Source: Kumtagia sp963820075 (lineage in GTDB: Bacteria > Pseudomonadota > Alphaproteobacteria > Rhizobiales > Rhizobiaceae). Taken from it: a stretch of 64,000 nt of DNA. Below the pieces are notes generated by a model that saw nothing but the letters and a program-made list of their open reading frames with translations, was not told where the DNA came from and did not search any database. The stretch is taken from positions 1 to 64,000 of the forward strand of contig CAWFYS010000020.1 in the NCBI GenBank assembly GCA_963820075.1, read 5' to 3'. Shown here in pieces: positions 33,556 through 43,291 of the stretch. Position numbers and translations under genes: made by a program. Each line of letters begins with the position of its first letter. Positions within the stretch are counted from its first letter, which is position 1.

Positions 33556-35813
33556 GCTGCTGCGCGCCCGGGGCGCAGGCCGGCGCCGCGCTGGGCACGG
33601 GAGCCTCCCGCGAGGAGTTGCTGCTGGCCAGCCGCGCCATCGGCGACGGGCTCCGGCAGACCGATCTTTCCGTGCCGGGGTTGCACTGCGCGAATTGCAT
33701 CAGGTCGATCGAGGGCGGACTTCAGCGCCTGCCGGGCGTCGAACAAGCGCGGGTGAACCTGTCGGCCAGGCGCGTCAGCGTCAAATGGCGCGACGGCGAG
33801 CCTCCGCCGCTGATCGAATCGCTCGCGGAGCTTGGCTATCCGGCGCACCTCTTCGAGGCGGAGGACGAGACTGCCGACCCCGAGCTTTCCCGGCTGATCC
33901 GCGCGCTTGCCGTTGCCGGCTTCTGCGCCATGAATATCATGCTGCTTTCGGTCTCCGTCTGGTCGGGAGCCGATGCGGAAACCAGGCAGGCTTTTCACTG
34001 GATTTCGGCGGCGCTGGCGCTTCCCGCGCTCGTCTATTCCGGCCCAGGTTTTCTTTCGTTCCGCCTTTCGCGCGTTAAGGTGCGGCCGCACCAACATGGA
34101 CGTGCCGATCTCGATCGGCGTCTGTCTGGCCTTCGGCCTCAGCCTCTACGACACGATCCACAATGGCGAGCACGCCTATTTCGACGCGGCGACCTCCCTC
34201 ATCTTCTTCCTGCTGATCGGCCGCGTGCTCGATCATATGATGCGCGAGAAGGCGCGAGCGGCCGTGCGCGGCCTGATGCGGCTGAGCCCCGCGCGGGGCG
34301 ACGATAGTGCGGGACGACGGCAGCCGCGACTATCTGCCGTTGACCGAGATCGAGCCGGGCATGCGCATCCTGCTCTGCGCGGGTGACCGCGTGCCGGTCG
34401 ATGGCGTCGTCGAGGAAGGTACGTCGGAACTGGACCGGGCGATCGCGACGGGCGAGAGCGCGCCGCAGCGTGTCCGGTCCGGCTCGACGATGCAGGCCGG
34501 AGCACTCAACCTCGCCGCTCCCCTGACCATGGTGGCCACGGCGCGCGCGGAAAACTCCTTCCTCGCCGAAATGGTTCGCCTGATGGAAGCGGCGGAGGGC
34601 GGGCGGGCGCGCTACCGGCGGCTGGCCGACCGTGCGGCGCAACTCTATGCGCCGGTGGTCCATGCCACCGCCTTTCTGACCTTCCTCGGCTGGATGTTCG
34701 CCACGGGCGACTGGCATCGCGCCATCGGCATCGCGATCGCCGTGCTGATCATCACCTGCCCCTGTGCGCTGGGGCTTGCCGTGCCGATCGTGCAGGTGGT
34801 CGCGGCGCGCCGCCTGTTCGAGAACGGCATCATGGTCAAGGACGGTTCCGGCATCGAGCGGCTGGCGGCGATCGATACGGCGGTCTTCGACAAGACCGGG
34901 ACGCTGACGCTCGGCCTGCCGCGGCTGGTCGATGCCGGCCTGACCGAGCCCGGCGCGCTGGCGATCGCCGCCGCCATGGCCGCGCGATCCAACCATCCGC
35001 TGTCGCGGGCGATCGCGGCGGCCGGCGGTGATGGCCGGCAAGACGGCGGGCTTACCGATCTCGTCGAACATCCCGGCCTCGGCGTCGAGGGGCGCATGAA
35101 CGCAAATATCTATCGTCTCGGCCGGGCCGAATGGGCGCTTTCGGAAGGCGGCTCGCAGCACGCGGCGGGAACCGTGCTTGCCCGCGATGGACGCCTGCTT
35201 GGCCGCTTTTCTTTCGAGGAGATCCCTGCGCCCCGGTGCGCGCGGCGCCATATCCGCCTTGCGCCGGGCCGGTGTCGCGGTCACGATCCTGTCCGGGGAT
35301 CAGGCCCCGGCCGTCGCCGCGATCGCCGCGCGGCTCGATGTCGCCGATCATGCCGCCGGCCTGCTGCCGGGTGAGAAGGTGGATCGCCTGAAGGCGCTCG
35401 CCGCAGCGGGCCGCCGGGTGCTCATGGTCGGCGACGGGCTCAATGATGCGCCGGCGCTTGCCGCCGCTCATGTGTCCATGGCGCCGGCCAGTGCGGCCGA
35501 CATCGGCCGCAACGCCGCCGATTTCGTCTTCCTGCGCGAAAGTCTCGATGCCGTGCCGACGGCGCACGCGATTGCCCGCGAGGCCCGCCGGTTGGTCCGA
35601 CAGAACTTCGCTCTGGCGGCCGGCTACAACGCGATCGCGCTGCCCGTGGCGATTGCCGGCTATGTCACGCCGCTGATCGCGGCGCTTGCCATGTCGCTGT
35701 CTTCCGTCATCGTGGTCGCCAACGCGTTGCGGCTCAAGGCGGGAAGGCAGGAGACGCCCGGCGGCGCGGCGGACCGATCGTCCACATCCACGCAATTGGC
35801 GCCGGCAGAATGA
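33552..35813 (+). pseudogene. ccoI: copper-transporting P1B-type ATPase of the cbb3 cluster, three extra bases
   Basis: ATG 33552 starts MSCCAPGAQAGAALGTGASR, followed by a heavy-metal domain with GLHCANCIRSIEGGLQRLPG. Extra bases are inferred near 34045, 34290 and 35225. Across the frames are GRTNMDVPISIGVCLAFGLS, actuator-domain TGES (AIATGESAPQRV), the metal channel IITCPCALGLAVPIV, phosphorylation site FDKTGTLTLG, HP motif (SNHPLSRAIA) and hinge VGDGLNDAPALAAAHV. Removing the three bases gives 752 aa, typical of FixI/CcoI. It exports copper for the CuB centre of the oxidase. All catalytic motifs are intact. Confidence 0.87.
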
Positions 35814-35957
35814 GCAGCTTGATCTTCCTTGATCCCGCTGGCGTTGCTGCTGGGAGGCGCGGCCCTCGGCGCGTTTCTCTGGTCGCTGCGCAGCGGGCAA
35901 TATGACGACCTCGACGGAGCGGCGGAGCGCATTCTTCTGGACGACGATCGCGAATGA
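35810..35957 (+). pseudogene. ccoS: cbb3 oxidase maturation protein CcoS/FixS, one extra base
   Basis: ATG 35810 overlaps the ccoI stop. MSSLIFL is followed by an extra T near 35829 (CTTGATC for CTGATC). Corrected, it reads IPLALLLGGAALGAFLWSLR, SGQYDDLDGAAERILLDDDR and stops at TGA 35955-35957, giving 48 aa. SGQYDDLxGAAxRIL is the hallmark of CcoS. It is needed for cofactor insertion into CcoN. The gene ends eight bases before the convergent urtE stop. Confidence 0.85.
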
Positions 35958-35965
35958 CGCTCCGT

Positions 35966-36667
35966 TCACAGCATCAGGTGCCGGCGTACGTCGGGATCGT
36001 CTAGTGCGGCGGCTTTCCCGTCGAAGACGATCTCGCCGCGGTCCATGATCGCGACATGGTCGGCAAGTCCGCGGGCAAAATCCAGATATTGCTCCACCAG
36101 AATGATGGTCAGGCCGACCGTATCGCGCAGATAGGTGATGGCGCGGCCGATATCCTTGATGATAGACGGCTGAATGCCCTCGGTCGGCTCGTCGAGCACG
36201 AGCAGTTTCGGGCGCGTCACCAGCGCGCGGCCGATCGCCAGTTGCTGCTGCTGGCCGCCGGACAGGTCGCCGCCGCGCCGCGTGAGCATGGTCTTCAGCA
36301 CCGGGAACAGTTCAAAGACATGTTCCGGAATGTAGCGTTCCGTCCGCTTGAGGGGGGCAAAGCCGGTCTCCAGGTTCTCCTTCACCGTCAGCAGCGGAAA
36401 GATCTCGCGCCCCTGCGGAACGAATCCGATGCCCAGCCGGGCGCGCTCGTAGGGCGTCGACCGGTCGAGCGCCTTGCCGTCGAAGGCAACCGCGCCGCTG
36501 GTCAGGCGATACTGGCCGACGATGGCCCGCATGAGCGAGGTCTTGCCGACGCCGTTGCGGCCGAGCACACAGGTGATCTTGCCTGTTTCGGCGGTGAGCG
36601 ACACGCCCCGCAGCACATGCGCCGCGCCATAGTGAAGGGTGGCGTCTGAAACCTGGAGCACCTTCAC
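35966..36667 (-). CDS. urtE: urea ABC transporter ATP-binding protein UrtE
   Basis: The start GTG 36667 (VKVLQVSDATLHYGAAHVLR) shares GTGA with the urtD stop; the protein has 233 aa. Walker A LGRNGVGKTSLMRA, signature LSGGQQQQLAIGRAL, Walker B KLLVLDEPTEGIQPS and the urea-type motif YGQSHVL-like start are present. It is LivF-like. The order urtABCDE and the tight spacing identify it as the second ATPase of the urea importer. Confidence 0.93.
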   Translation of the reverse strand: MKVLQVSDATLHYGAAHVLRGVSLTAETGKITCVLGRNGVGKTSLMRAIVGQYRLTSGAVAFDGKALDRSTPYERARLGIGFVPQGREIFPLLTVKENLETGFAPLKRTERYIPEHVFELFPVLKTMLTRRGGDLSGGQQQQLAIGRALVTRPKLLVLDEPTEGIQPSIIKDIGRAITYLRDTVGLTIILVEQYLDFARGLADHVAIMDRGEIVFDGKAAALDDPDVRRHLML

Positions 36668-37413
36668 CTCCCGAGATAGACTTCGATGACGCGCGTATCC
36701 GCCGAAACGTGATCGAGCGATCCCTCCGACAGGACCGAGCCTTCGTGCAGGCAGGTGACCTTGACGCCGAGGCTGCGCACGAAATGCATGTCGTGCTCGA
36801 CGACGATGACCGAATGCGTCTCGGCGATTTCCTTGAGCAGGCGTCCGGTCTCCTCGGTCTCGGCGTCGGTCATGCCGGCGACCGGCTCGTCCACCAGCAG
36901 CAGCTTCGGGTCCTGGGCGAGCAGCATGCCGATCTCCAGCCATTGCATCTGGCCGTGGCTGAGGTCGCCCGCGAGCGCCTTGCGGCGGGCAGTCAGGCGC
37001 ACGGTGGACAAAACCTGGTCGATCCGCTCCTCGCCTTCGCGTGAAGGGCGATGGAAGAGCGCGCCGAAAATGCTGCGGCTGCCCTTGAGCGACAGGGCGA
37101 TATTGTCCTCCACCGTGTGTTTTTCGAACACGGTCGGCTTCTGGAATTTCCTGCCGATGCCCAGATTGGCGATCTCGGTCTCGTCCTGCTTGGTAAGGTC
37201 ATACTCGCCGTCGAAAAAGACCTCGCCGGAATCCGGCCGCGTCTTGCCGGTTATGATGTCCAGCATCGTCGTCTTGCCGGCGCCGTTGGGTCCGATGATG
37301 GCGCGCATCTCACCCTTGCCGAGCGCCAGCGACAGATTGTTCAGCGCACGGAATCCGTCGAAGGATACGGAAACGCCGTCGAGATAGAGGATCGTGTGCT
37401 GTTTGCTGCTCAT
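36664..37413 (-). CDS. urtD: urea ABC transporter ATP-binding protein UrtD
   Basis: From MSSKQHTILYLDGVSVSFDG (37413) the protein has 249 aa. Walker A IGPNGAGKTTMLDIITGKTR, GIGRKFQKPTVFEKHTVEDN, signature LSHGQMQWLEIGMLL and Walker B KLLLVDEPVAGMTDAE. The SHGQ signature and LAQDPKLLLVDEPVAGM are typical of UrtD rather than LivG. It works with UrtE to power urea uptake under nitrogen limitation. Confidence 0.93.
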   Translation of the reverse strand: MSSKQHTILYLDGVSVSFDGFRALNNLSLALGKGEMRAIIGPNGAGKTTMLDIITGKTRPDSGEVFFDGEYDLTKQDETEIANLGIGRKFQKPTVFEKHTVEDNIALSLKGSRSIFGALFHRPSREGEERIDQVLSTVRLTARRKALAGDLSHGQMQWLEIGMLLAQDPKLLLVDEPVAGMTDAETEETGRLLKEIAETHSVIVVEHDMHFVRSLGVKVTCLHEGSVLSEGSLDHVSADTRVIEVYLGR

Positions 37414-37417
37414 CGGC

Positions 37418-38569
37418 TCACTCGGCGGGCTGCGGCGGCTGAACTTGTATGGCGTCGGCCGGCTTCGCCTTGCGGCGGCGCGTGGCGACCAATCTGTCCC
37501 AGGCGCCGACGATGCCATTCGGCAGGAACAGCGTTACCGCGATGAAAAGTCCGCCAAGCGCGAACAGCCAGAAGTCCGGCATCGCCGCCGTGAACCAGCT
37601 TTTCGCCCAGTTGACCGACACCGCGCCGATGACCGGGCCGACAATGGTCCCGCGTCCGCCGATCGCCGTCCAGATGACGACCTCGATGGAGTTGGCCGGA
37701 GCGAATTCGCTCGGATTGATGATGCCGACCTGCGGCACGTAAAGGGCGCCGGCGATGCCGGCCATGACGGCCGACACCGTGAAGCCGAACACCTTCACAT
37801 GTTCCGGCCGCCAGCCGATGAAGCGCGTGCGGCTTTCGGCGTCGCGCACGGCGACCATGAGCTTCCCCAGCTTCGACTTCACGATGGCCGCCGTGAGCAT
37901 GACGGCAAGCGCCAGCGTGAGCGCGCTCGCCGCAAACAGCGCGGCGCGCGTGGCCGGTGCCTGGACGTTGAAGCCCAGTATCTCCTTGAAGTCGGTCAGG
38001 CCGTTATTGCCGCCGAAGCCCATGTCGTTGCGGAAAAAGGCAAGCAGCAGCGCATAGGTCATCGCCTGCGTGATGATCGAAAGATAGACGCCGGTGACAC
38101 GGCTGCGAAAGGCGAGCCAGCCGAAGCAGAAGGCCAGCAGGCCCGGCACCAGCATCACCATCAGCGCGGCGAACCAGAACCGGTCGAAGCCGTACCAATA
38201 CCACGGCAGTTCCTTCCAATTGAGGAACACCATGAAGTCGAGCAACTCGGGATTGCCGTAGACGCCGCGCGACCCGATCTGCCGCATGAGATACATGCCC
38301 ATCGCATAGCCGCCGAGCGCGAAGAACGCGCCATGGCCGAGCGATAGAATGCCGCAAAACCCCCATGCGAGATCGAGCGCCAGCGCCAGCAGCGCGTAAC
38401 AGAGATATTTGCCGGACAAGGCGACGACATGCGTCGGCACGTGAAACGGACTATCGACGGGGACGAGGACGTTCAGGACAGGGACGATGATCGCGAGCCC
38501 GACCAGCAGCACGAGCAGGATCGTGACGCGTCGGTCGAGGCCGCCGCCGAGGAGACGCGCGGTGATCAT
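37418..38569 (-). CDS. urtC: urea ABC transporter permease UrtC
   Basis: From MITARLLGGGLDRRVTILLV (38569), sharing ATGA with urtB, the protein has 383 aa and about ten membrane spans. LAWGFCGILSLGHGAFFALG, YLSIITQAMTYALLLAFF and the urea-type stretch FGGNNGLTDFKEILGF are clear. Long open sequence in the same frame upstream to 39019 is a shadow of urtB. It forms the channel with UrtB. Confidence 0.93.
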   Translation of the reverse strand: MITARLLGGGLDRRVTILLVLLVGLAIIVPVLNVLVPVDSPFHVPTHVVALSGKYLCYALLALALDLAWGFCGILSLGHGAFFALGGYAMGMYLMRQIGSRGVYGNPELLDFMVFLNWKELPWYWYGFDRFWFAALMVMLVPGLLAFCFGWLAFRSRVTGVYLSIITQAMTYALLLAFFRNDMGFGGNNGLTDFKEILGFNVQAPATRAALFAASALTLALAVMLTAAIVKSKLGKLMVAVRDAESRTRFIGWRPEHVKVFGFTVSAVMAGIAGALYVPQVGIINPSEFAPANSIEVVIWTAIGGRGTIVGPVIGAVSVNWAKSWFTAAMPDFWLFALGGLFIAVTLFLPNGIVGAWDRLVATRRRKAKPADAIQVQPPQPAE

Positions 38570-40182
38570 GCCTCCACCGCCCTGCCCTTCAGAGCGAACA
38601 GCCCACGCGGGCGCTTCTGGATGAAGAGGATAATCATCACCAGAACGATGATCTTGCCGAGCACCGCGCCGGTATAGGGTTCCAGGAACTTGTTGAGGAT
38701 GCCGAGCGAAAAAGCACCAAGCAGCGTGCCCCAGAGGTTGCCGACGCCGCCGAACACCACGACCATGAAACTGTCGATGATGTAGGTCTGGCCGAGATTG
38801 GGCGAGACATTGCCGATCTGGCTGAGCGCTACGCCGGCGATCCCTGCAATGCCGGAACCGAGCCCGAAGGTGAAGGCATCGATGCGGGGCGTGCGGATGC
38901 CCATCGAGGCCGCCATGCGGCGGTTCTGGGTGACGGCGCGCATTTGCAGTCCCCACGCCGTCCGGTTCAGGATGAACAGGAGCAGGGCAAAGACGGCCAG
39001 GGAGAAGAAGACGATCCACATGCGGTTCCAGGTGATCGCCAGTTGCCCCAGTTCGAAGCCGCCGGACATCCAGCTCGGATTGGCGACCTCGCGGTTGGTC
39101 GGGCCGAAGATGGTGCGCACGGCCTGCTGCAGGATCAGCGAAACGCCCCAGGTGGCGAGCAGCGTCTCAAGCGGCCGGCCGTAAAGAAAGCGGATGATGC
39201 CGCGCTCGATCGCGACGCCGACCGCCGCCGCGGTGAAGAACGCCGCCGGCAGGGCGAAGGCCAGGGACCAGTCGATCAGCCCCGGCGCCCATAGACGGAC
39301 CGCCTCCTGCGTGACGAAGGTGACATAGGCGCCGATCATCACCATCTCGCCATGCGCCATGTTGATGATCCCCATGACGCCGAAGGTGATCGCCAGGCCG
39401 ATTGCCGCCAGCAGCAGCACCGAGCCGAGCGAGATGCCATACCAGATGTTCTGGGCCGCATCCCAGGCGGCAAGATTTCGGTTGATGCGATCCGAAGCCG
39501 CCTGAGCCTCCTGCTTCAGCGGTCCCTCCGCCCCTGCCCCGAATCCGGTCAGGAGATTGAGCGCTTCGCGGTTGCCCAAACCGCCCAGAAAGGCAATCGC
39601 CGCGTGCTTGTCGCCGTCGCCTCGATCGGAAACGAGGATTGCCGCCGCGCGCGCCGCTTCGAGGCGCGATTTTACGCCGCCGTCGGTCTCGCGCCCGATC
39701 GCGGTTTCAAGGAGTGCGATCGCGTTCGGGTCCGGCCGCGCGAACAGGACGTTGGCTGCGTCCATGCGCGCCGCCGGATCGTCGGCTCCAAGCGTCAGGC
39801 CGCCGGCGACCTCGCGTATAACGCGGCGCAGCGAATTGTTGACGCGAATTTTCGTCATTTCGGGCTTGGCCGCCGTCCCGGCCGCTTCGCCGGTCAGAGG
39901 ATCGAAAAGGCTCAACGCCTCGGCGTCCTCCGTGATGATGAAGACGGCGCCATCCGACTTGCGGATATAAAGATTGCCTTCGCTCAGCGCATCGAGCGCC
40001 CGACCGACCGCCGGATCACCGCTCGCGCCAAGTTCGCGCACCACGGCCTCGATCTGGGGAAAGCTCTTTGCACCCGAAAGCCCGGCAAGCGTCTCGTTGA
40101 GGGTGGCCGCTTCGGCTTGCGCCGAAAGGACGAGCGGAATCAGTGCAAGAAGCGCGAAGATGGCGCGTAGGGAAACCATCAT
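38566..40182 (-). CDS. urtB: urea ABC transporter permease UrtB
   Basis: From MMVSLRAIFALLALIPLVLS (40182) the protein has 538 aa, including a signal peptide (ending AQAEA) and a roughly 220-residue periplasmic N-terminal region (AKSFPQIEAVVRELGASGD ... LGNREALNLLTGFG). This extra region is normal for UrtB and absent from LivH. The channel part has FGVMGIINMAHGEMVMIGAY and the typical VFGGVGNLWGTLLGAFSLGI. Adjacent starts at 40182 and 40179 are both possible. A 66-bp gap separates it from urtA. Confidence 0.92.
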   Translation of the reverse strand: MMVSLRAIFALLALIPLVLSAQAEAATLNETLAGLSGAKSFPQIEAVVRELGASGDPAVGRALDALSEGNLYIRKSDGAVFIITEDAEALSLFDPLTGEAAGTAAKPEMTKIRVNNSLRRVIREVAGGLTLGADDPAARMDAANVLFARPDPNAIALLETAIGRETDGGVKSRLEAARAAAILVSDRGDGDKHAAIAFLGGLGNREALNLLTGFGAGAEGPLKQEAQAASDRINRNLAAWDAAQNIWYGISLGSVLLLAAIGLAITFGVMGIINMAHGEMVMIGAYVTFVTQEAVRLWAPGLIDWSLAFALPAAFFTAAAVGVAIERGIIRFLYGRPLETLLATWGVSLILQQAVRTIFGPTNREVANPSWMSGGFELGQLAITWNRMWIVFFSLAVFALLLFILNRTAWGLQMRAVTQNRRMAASMGIRTPRIDAFTFGLGSGIAGIAGVALSQIGNVSPNLGQTYIIDSFMVVVFGGVGNLWGTLLGAFSLGILNKFLEPYTGAVLGKIIVLVMIILFIQKRPRGLFALKGRAVEA

Positions 40183-40248
40183 GAGCTGACCAGCATTCTC
40201 GAAAGGAAATGGCTTCCGGGGTGCCCCACCCGGAAGCCGCATGGGCGG

Positions 40249-41556
40249 CTAGTTGGTGGCCCCCTTGCCGCCGCACTTGCCGGTCTTGACGTTGAAGTTT
40301 CCGCACGACATCGGCGAGCGCCAATCCGCGATCAGATCCTTCGAGTTGGGCAGGTAGTCGGACCATTCGTCGCCGACGACGAGGCCCGATGTCTGCCATA
40401 CGGTTTCGAATTGGCCGTCGGCCTGGATTTCGCCGATCAGCACCGGTTTGGTGATGTGGTGGTTCGGCATCATCGTCGAATAGCCGCCCGACAGGTTCGG
40501 AACCGAGACGCCGACGATCGACTCGATGACCGCGTCAGGGTCGGTCGTGCCGGCCTTTTCGACCGCGTCCACCCACATATTGAAGCCGATAAAGTGCGCT
40601 TCCATCGGATCGTTGGTTACGCGCTTGTCGTTTTTGGTGAAGGCTTTCCAGGTGTCGATGAACGCGGCATTGGCGGGATTGTCGACCGACTGGAAGTAGT
40701 TCCAGGCAGCGAGATGGCCGACGAGCGTGCTGGTGTCGAGGCCGGCCAGTTCCTCCTCGCCGACCGAGAAGGCTACGACCGGTATATCCTCGGCCTTGAT
40801 GCCCTGGTTGGCGAGTTCTTTGTAGAACGGCACGTTGGCATCGCCATTGATAGTCGAAACGACGGCGGTTTTCTTGCCGGTCGAACCGAACTTCTTGATG
40901 TCCGTGACGATCGTCTGCCAGTCGGAATGGCCGAACGGCGTATAGTTGACCAATATGTCTTCCTTGGCCACGCCCTTGGACTCGAGATAGGCCTGCAGGA
41001 TCTTGTTGGTCGTCTGCGGATAGACATAGTCGGTTCCCGCAAGCACCCAACGCTCGACGCCCTCGTCATTCATGAGATAGTCGACGGCGGGAATCGCCTG
41101 CTGATTGGGTGCGGCGCCGGTGTAGAACACATTGCGCTGGCTTTCCTCGCCCTCATACTGGACGGGGTAGAACAGCAGGCCGTTCAGTTCCTCGAAAACC
41201 GGCAGCACCGACTTGCGCGACACCGATGTCCAGCAGCCGAATACGGCCGCGACCTTGTTCGACGAGATCAATTCGCGGGCCTTTTCCGCGAACAGCGGCC
41301 AATCCGAGGCCGGATCGACAACCACCGCCTCGAGCTTCTTGCCGAGCACGCCGCCCTTCTTGTTCTGCTCGTCTATGAGCATAAGCATGGCATCCTTGAG
41401 CGTGGTCTCGGATATCGCCATCGTGCCCGAGAGCGAGTGGAGGATGCCTATCTTGATCGTGTCTTCCTGCGCCCCCGCGACACTGCCATAGGTTGCCGCA
41501 GCGGCAACGGTGGCAAGGGCGAGAAAACGACGTGCAGCGTCCCTGATTTGGAGCAT
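40249..41556 (-). CDS. urtA: urea ABC transporter substrate-binding protein UrtA
   Basis: The start MLQIRDAARRFLALATVAAA at 41556 has a clear AGGAGAAGG ribosome site; the protein has 435 aa. Signal peptide cleavage after SVAGA. Urea-binding family motifs: IKIGILHSLSGTMAISETTL, KDAMLMLIDEQNKKGGVLG, FGCWTSVSRKSVLPVFEELN, FYPVQYEGEESQRNVFYTGA and the end CGNFNVKTGKCGGKG. It captures urea in the periplasm. As the first gene of the five-gene minus-strand operon, its 170-bp upstream region should hold the nitrogen-regulated promoter; no NtrC or sigma-54 site could be read with confidence. Confidence 0.95.
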   Translation of the reverse strand: MLQIRDAARRFLALATVAAAATYGSVAGAQEDTIKIGILHSLSGTMAISETTLKDAMLMLIDEQNKKGGVLGKKLEAVVVDPASDWPLFAEKARELISSNKVAAVFGCWTSVSRKSVLPVFEELNGLLFYPVQYEGEESQRNVFYTGAAPNQQAIPAVDYLMNDEGVERWVLAGTDYVYPQTTNKILQAYLESKGVAKEDILVNYTPFGHSDWQTIVTDIKKFGSTGKKTAVVSTINGDANVPFYKELANQGIKAEDIPVVAFSVGEEELAGLDTSTLVGHLAAWNYFQSVDNPANAAFIDTWKAFTKNDKRVTNDPMEAHFIGFNMWVDAVEKAGTTDPDAVIESIVGVSVPNLSGGYSTMMPNHHITKPVLIGEIQADGQFETVWQTSGLVVGDEWSDYLPNSKDLIADWRSPMSCGNFNVKTGKCGGKGATN

Positions 41557-41875
41557 GGCGCCTTCTCCTTTTGTTTGTGCACCGCGAAAATTAGAAGCAA
41601 GACGGATGCCAACCATGAACTGCTTTCCTTTTCATAATCTTTTCAGATAGTTACCTGAGCAGTTCGCCAGGCACTCGCTGCCTCCTTCGGCCAGCCGGAG
41701 ACCGGAAAGCATGCCGTTGCACATTATTTAATCAACAATGCCATCTGCATACGTATCGAGCAGACGAGCGAGAGCGCGGGTGGGCCAGCGCCTGAATGAT
41801 ATGAACCGTCGCAGGCAGCGTCCGGCGCGGAGGGGCGAAGCACAGCCGGCATGGATCAGCGAGATTTCGCCTGCC

Positions 41876-42460
41876 TCAGCGCCGTCCGCCGACGCCTCGG
41901 ACCCGCCAGCGGTCCAGCGGCATGATGTCAGGAGCCCCGCCGCCGGGCTCGTACCAGCTATCGACCACCCATTTGCGCCCGGCGGGATCGGCGATGACCG
42001 CGGTGAAATGCGGAAAGCGGCCGTCCGCGAGGAAGCCCCGCGACGTGCGCCGCAGGACCTTGTGATGCCGGAACAGACCGTGGCTGGCGAGCATCCGCAG
42101 CACATGCGTCGTGTTCGTCGACTCGTCCTCGCAATCCATCTGGCCGCGTTTGCGGCCGTCTCCCAGGCTGCCCTTCGGCAGGTCCCTGACGCCGACGGCG
42201 GCGGTCGCGCGCTGCTCGTAGAACTGGACGACCTGGGAGACCGCGCGGCGCTCAGCGTCCGGCGACGAATAGCCGGACCGCATGATCGAGGCGATCCGGC
42301 CGAGGTCGCTTGCGCCGAAGTCAAGCCGGGTTTTGAAGTAGCATGAATAGCCGTGGCAGACCGTCAACTGTTCAGCCAAAGCTGTCCTGCCCGGTGCCAG
42401 CACGGCCACGACCGCAAGCATCAACAGGCAAAGGCCGAAGGCGGTTCTGCTGGACCCCAT
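41876..42460 (-). CDS. exported conserved protein of unknown function
   Basis: The protein has 194 aa with a signal peptide (FGLCLLMLAVVAVLAPGRTA, cleavage near ALA). The mature part contains four cysteines (VCHGYSCYFKTRLDFG, QMDCEDESTNT) and aromatic motifs GLFRHHKVLRRTSRGFLADG and KWVVDSWYEPGGG. I recognise it as a conserved Rhizobiales secreted protein without assigned function. CEDESTNT followed by His and WVVDSWY could form a catalytic centre of a cysteine-peptidase-like fold, which is speculative. The end is slightly ambiguous because open frames overlap on the same strand. Confidence 0.7.
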   Translation of the reverse strand: MGSSRTAFGLCLLMLAVVAVLAPGRTALAEQLTVCHGYSCYFKTRLDFGASDLGRIASIMRSGYSSPDAERRAVSQVVQFYEQRATAAVGVRDLPKGSLGDGRKRGQMDCEDESTNTTHVLRMLASHGLFRHHKVLRRTSRGFLADGRFPHFTAVIADPAGRKWVVDSWYEPGGGAPDIMPLDRWRVRGVGGRR

Positions 42461-42941
42461 AACAACAGCATAATTGCCGTGGGACCGGGCAGTCTATTGG
42501 TTCGCCGCAATAAAGTTAACGGAAGTCTCAACTGACAGTAACGCACTCGCCGGCGATTCTGCATCGGCCAGCCTCGCCGACCATCAGAAGGAATTTTCCG
42601 ACGACAAGCACCGGGCGATCCTGCAACTCGCTCGGAATCTCGACAATCGCTCGCGCATTGCAGCATCTGTCCGACACCGCGCACGCTGCAGGTTGCGCGC
42701 ATGGTATGGCGCGCAGACGGGATTTTTTCAGATCCGGCCTGATGGGACAGGATCCATGTCCCGCCAGGCAAAGGCGTCGTCGGCGTCTTCTATTCGACTG
42801 TTTACAATGCCCGACCGCCCGCTTATGCAACGGGCCGTAGTAAAGAATCTCAGGGCCAGACAAGTCCGGCCGACAATGGCGCGGAACTCGATATCCAAAA
42901 AGCCTGCGCCGTCGAGCATGTTTTTTCGAAGAGAGAAGCGG
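42461..42941. other. 480-bp stretch without a convincing gene
   Basis: Open frames exist on both strands (for example 42528-42863 minus) but show no family motifs, poor codon pattern and no ribosome sites. It may be a decayed gene or a long 5' region for the following small membrane protein. Confidence 0.4.
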
Positions 42942-43136
42942 ATGGAAGCAAACCTTCCCCTATGGCAGCGCCTCATCATCACGATCATCGCCATGCTGGC
43001 CGCCAGCTATATCGTCGGCCTCATCTGGGTGGCGATCTTCGGCGGCTCCTTGCCCAGCTATGCGGCAGGCGTCGTGGGCGGACTGGCTGCCCTGCTGGTA
43101 TGGGATTTCCTCAAGCGCATCCGCCCGTCGAGATAG
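42942..43136 (+). CDS. small two-span membrane protein
   Basis: From MEANLPLWQRLIITIIAMLA (42942) the protein has 64 aa, with GAGAGAAGCGG as ribosome site. Two hydrophobic spans (LIITIIAMLAASYIVGLIWV and AAGVVGGLAALLVWDFL) end in a basic tail KRIRPSR, which predicts both ends inside. A longer start at MFFRREKR (42918) is possible. Function unknown. It stands alone before map. Confidence 0.55.
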   Translation: MEANLPLWQRLIITIIAMLAASYIVGLIWVAIFGGSLPSYAAGVVGGLAALLVWDFLKRIRPSR

Positions 43137-43291
43137 CGGCCAGTTACGCGCGGCGTCCGAGCAGCCTGCTGCGCCCACGGGACCGTCCATTTGGGGCGAA
43201 CGCACGCTTTGCCCTTGAAGGTTCGGCGTTCCGGTGTCACATGAAATCGCTATTGTCGAAGCGAGCCGACCACCTATGATCGACTGACGCC

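Noticed and set aside
29079..35957. Programmed ribosomal frameshifting as an explanation for the cbb3 gene breaks
   Set aside because: The shifts are too many, lack slippery heptamers and stem loops at common positions, and occur in genes never known to need recoding.
41557..41727. Sigma-54 promoter upstream of urtA
   Set aside because: The best GG/GC pair (CTGGCGAACTGCTC, minus strand) has the wrong spacing.
42528..42863. 111-aa minus-strand frame as a gene
   Set aside because: Runs of arginine, no ribosome site, no motif, and a convincing small gene on the other strand begins nearby.
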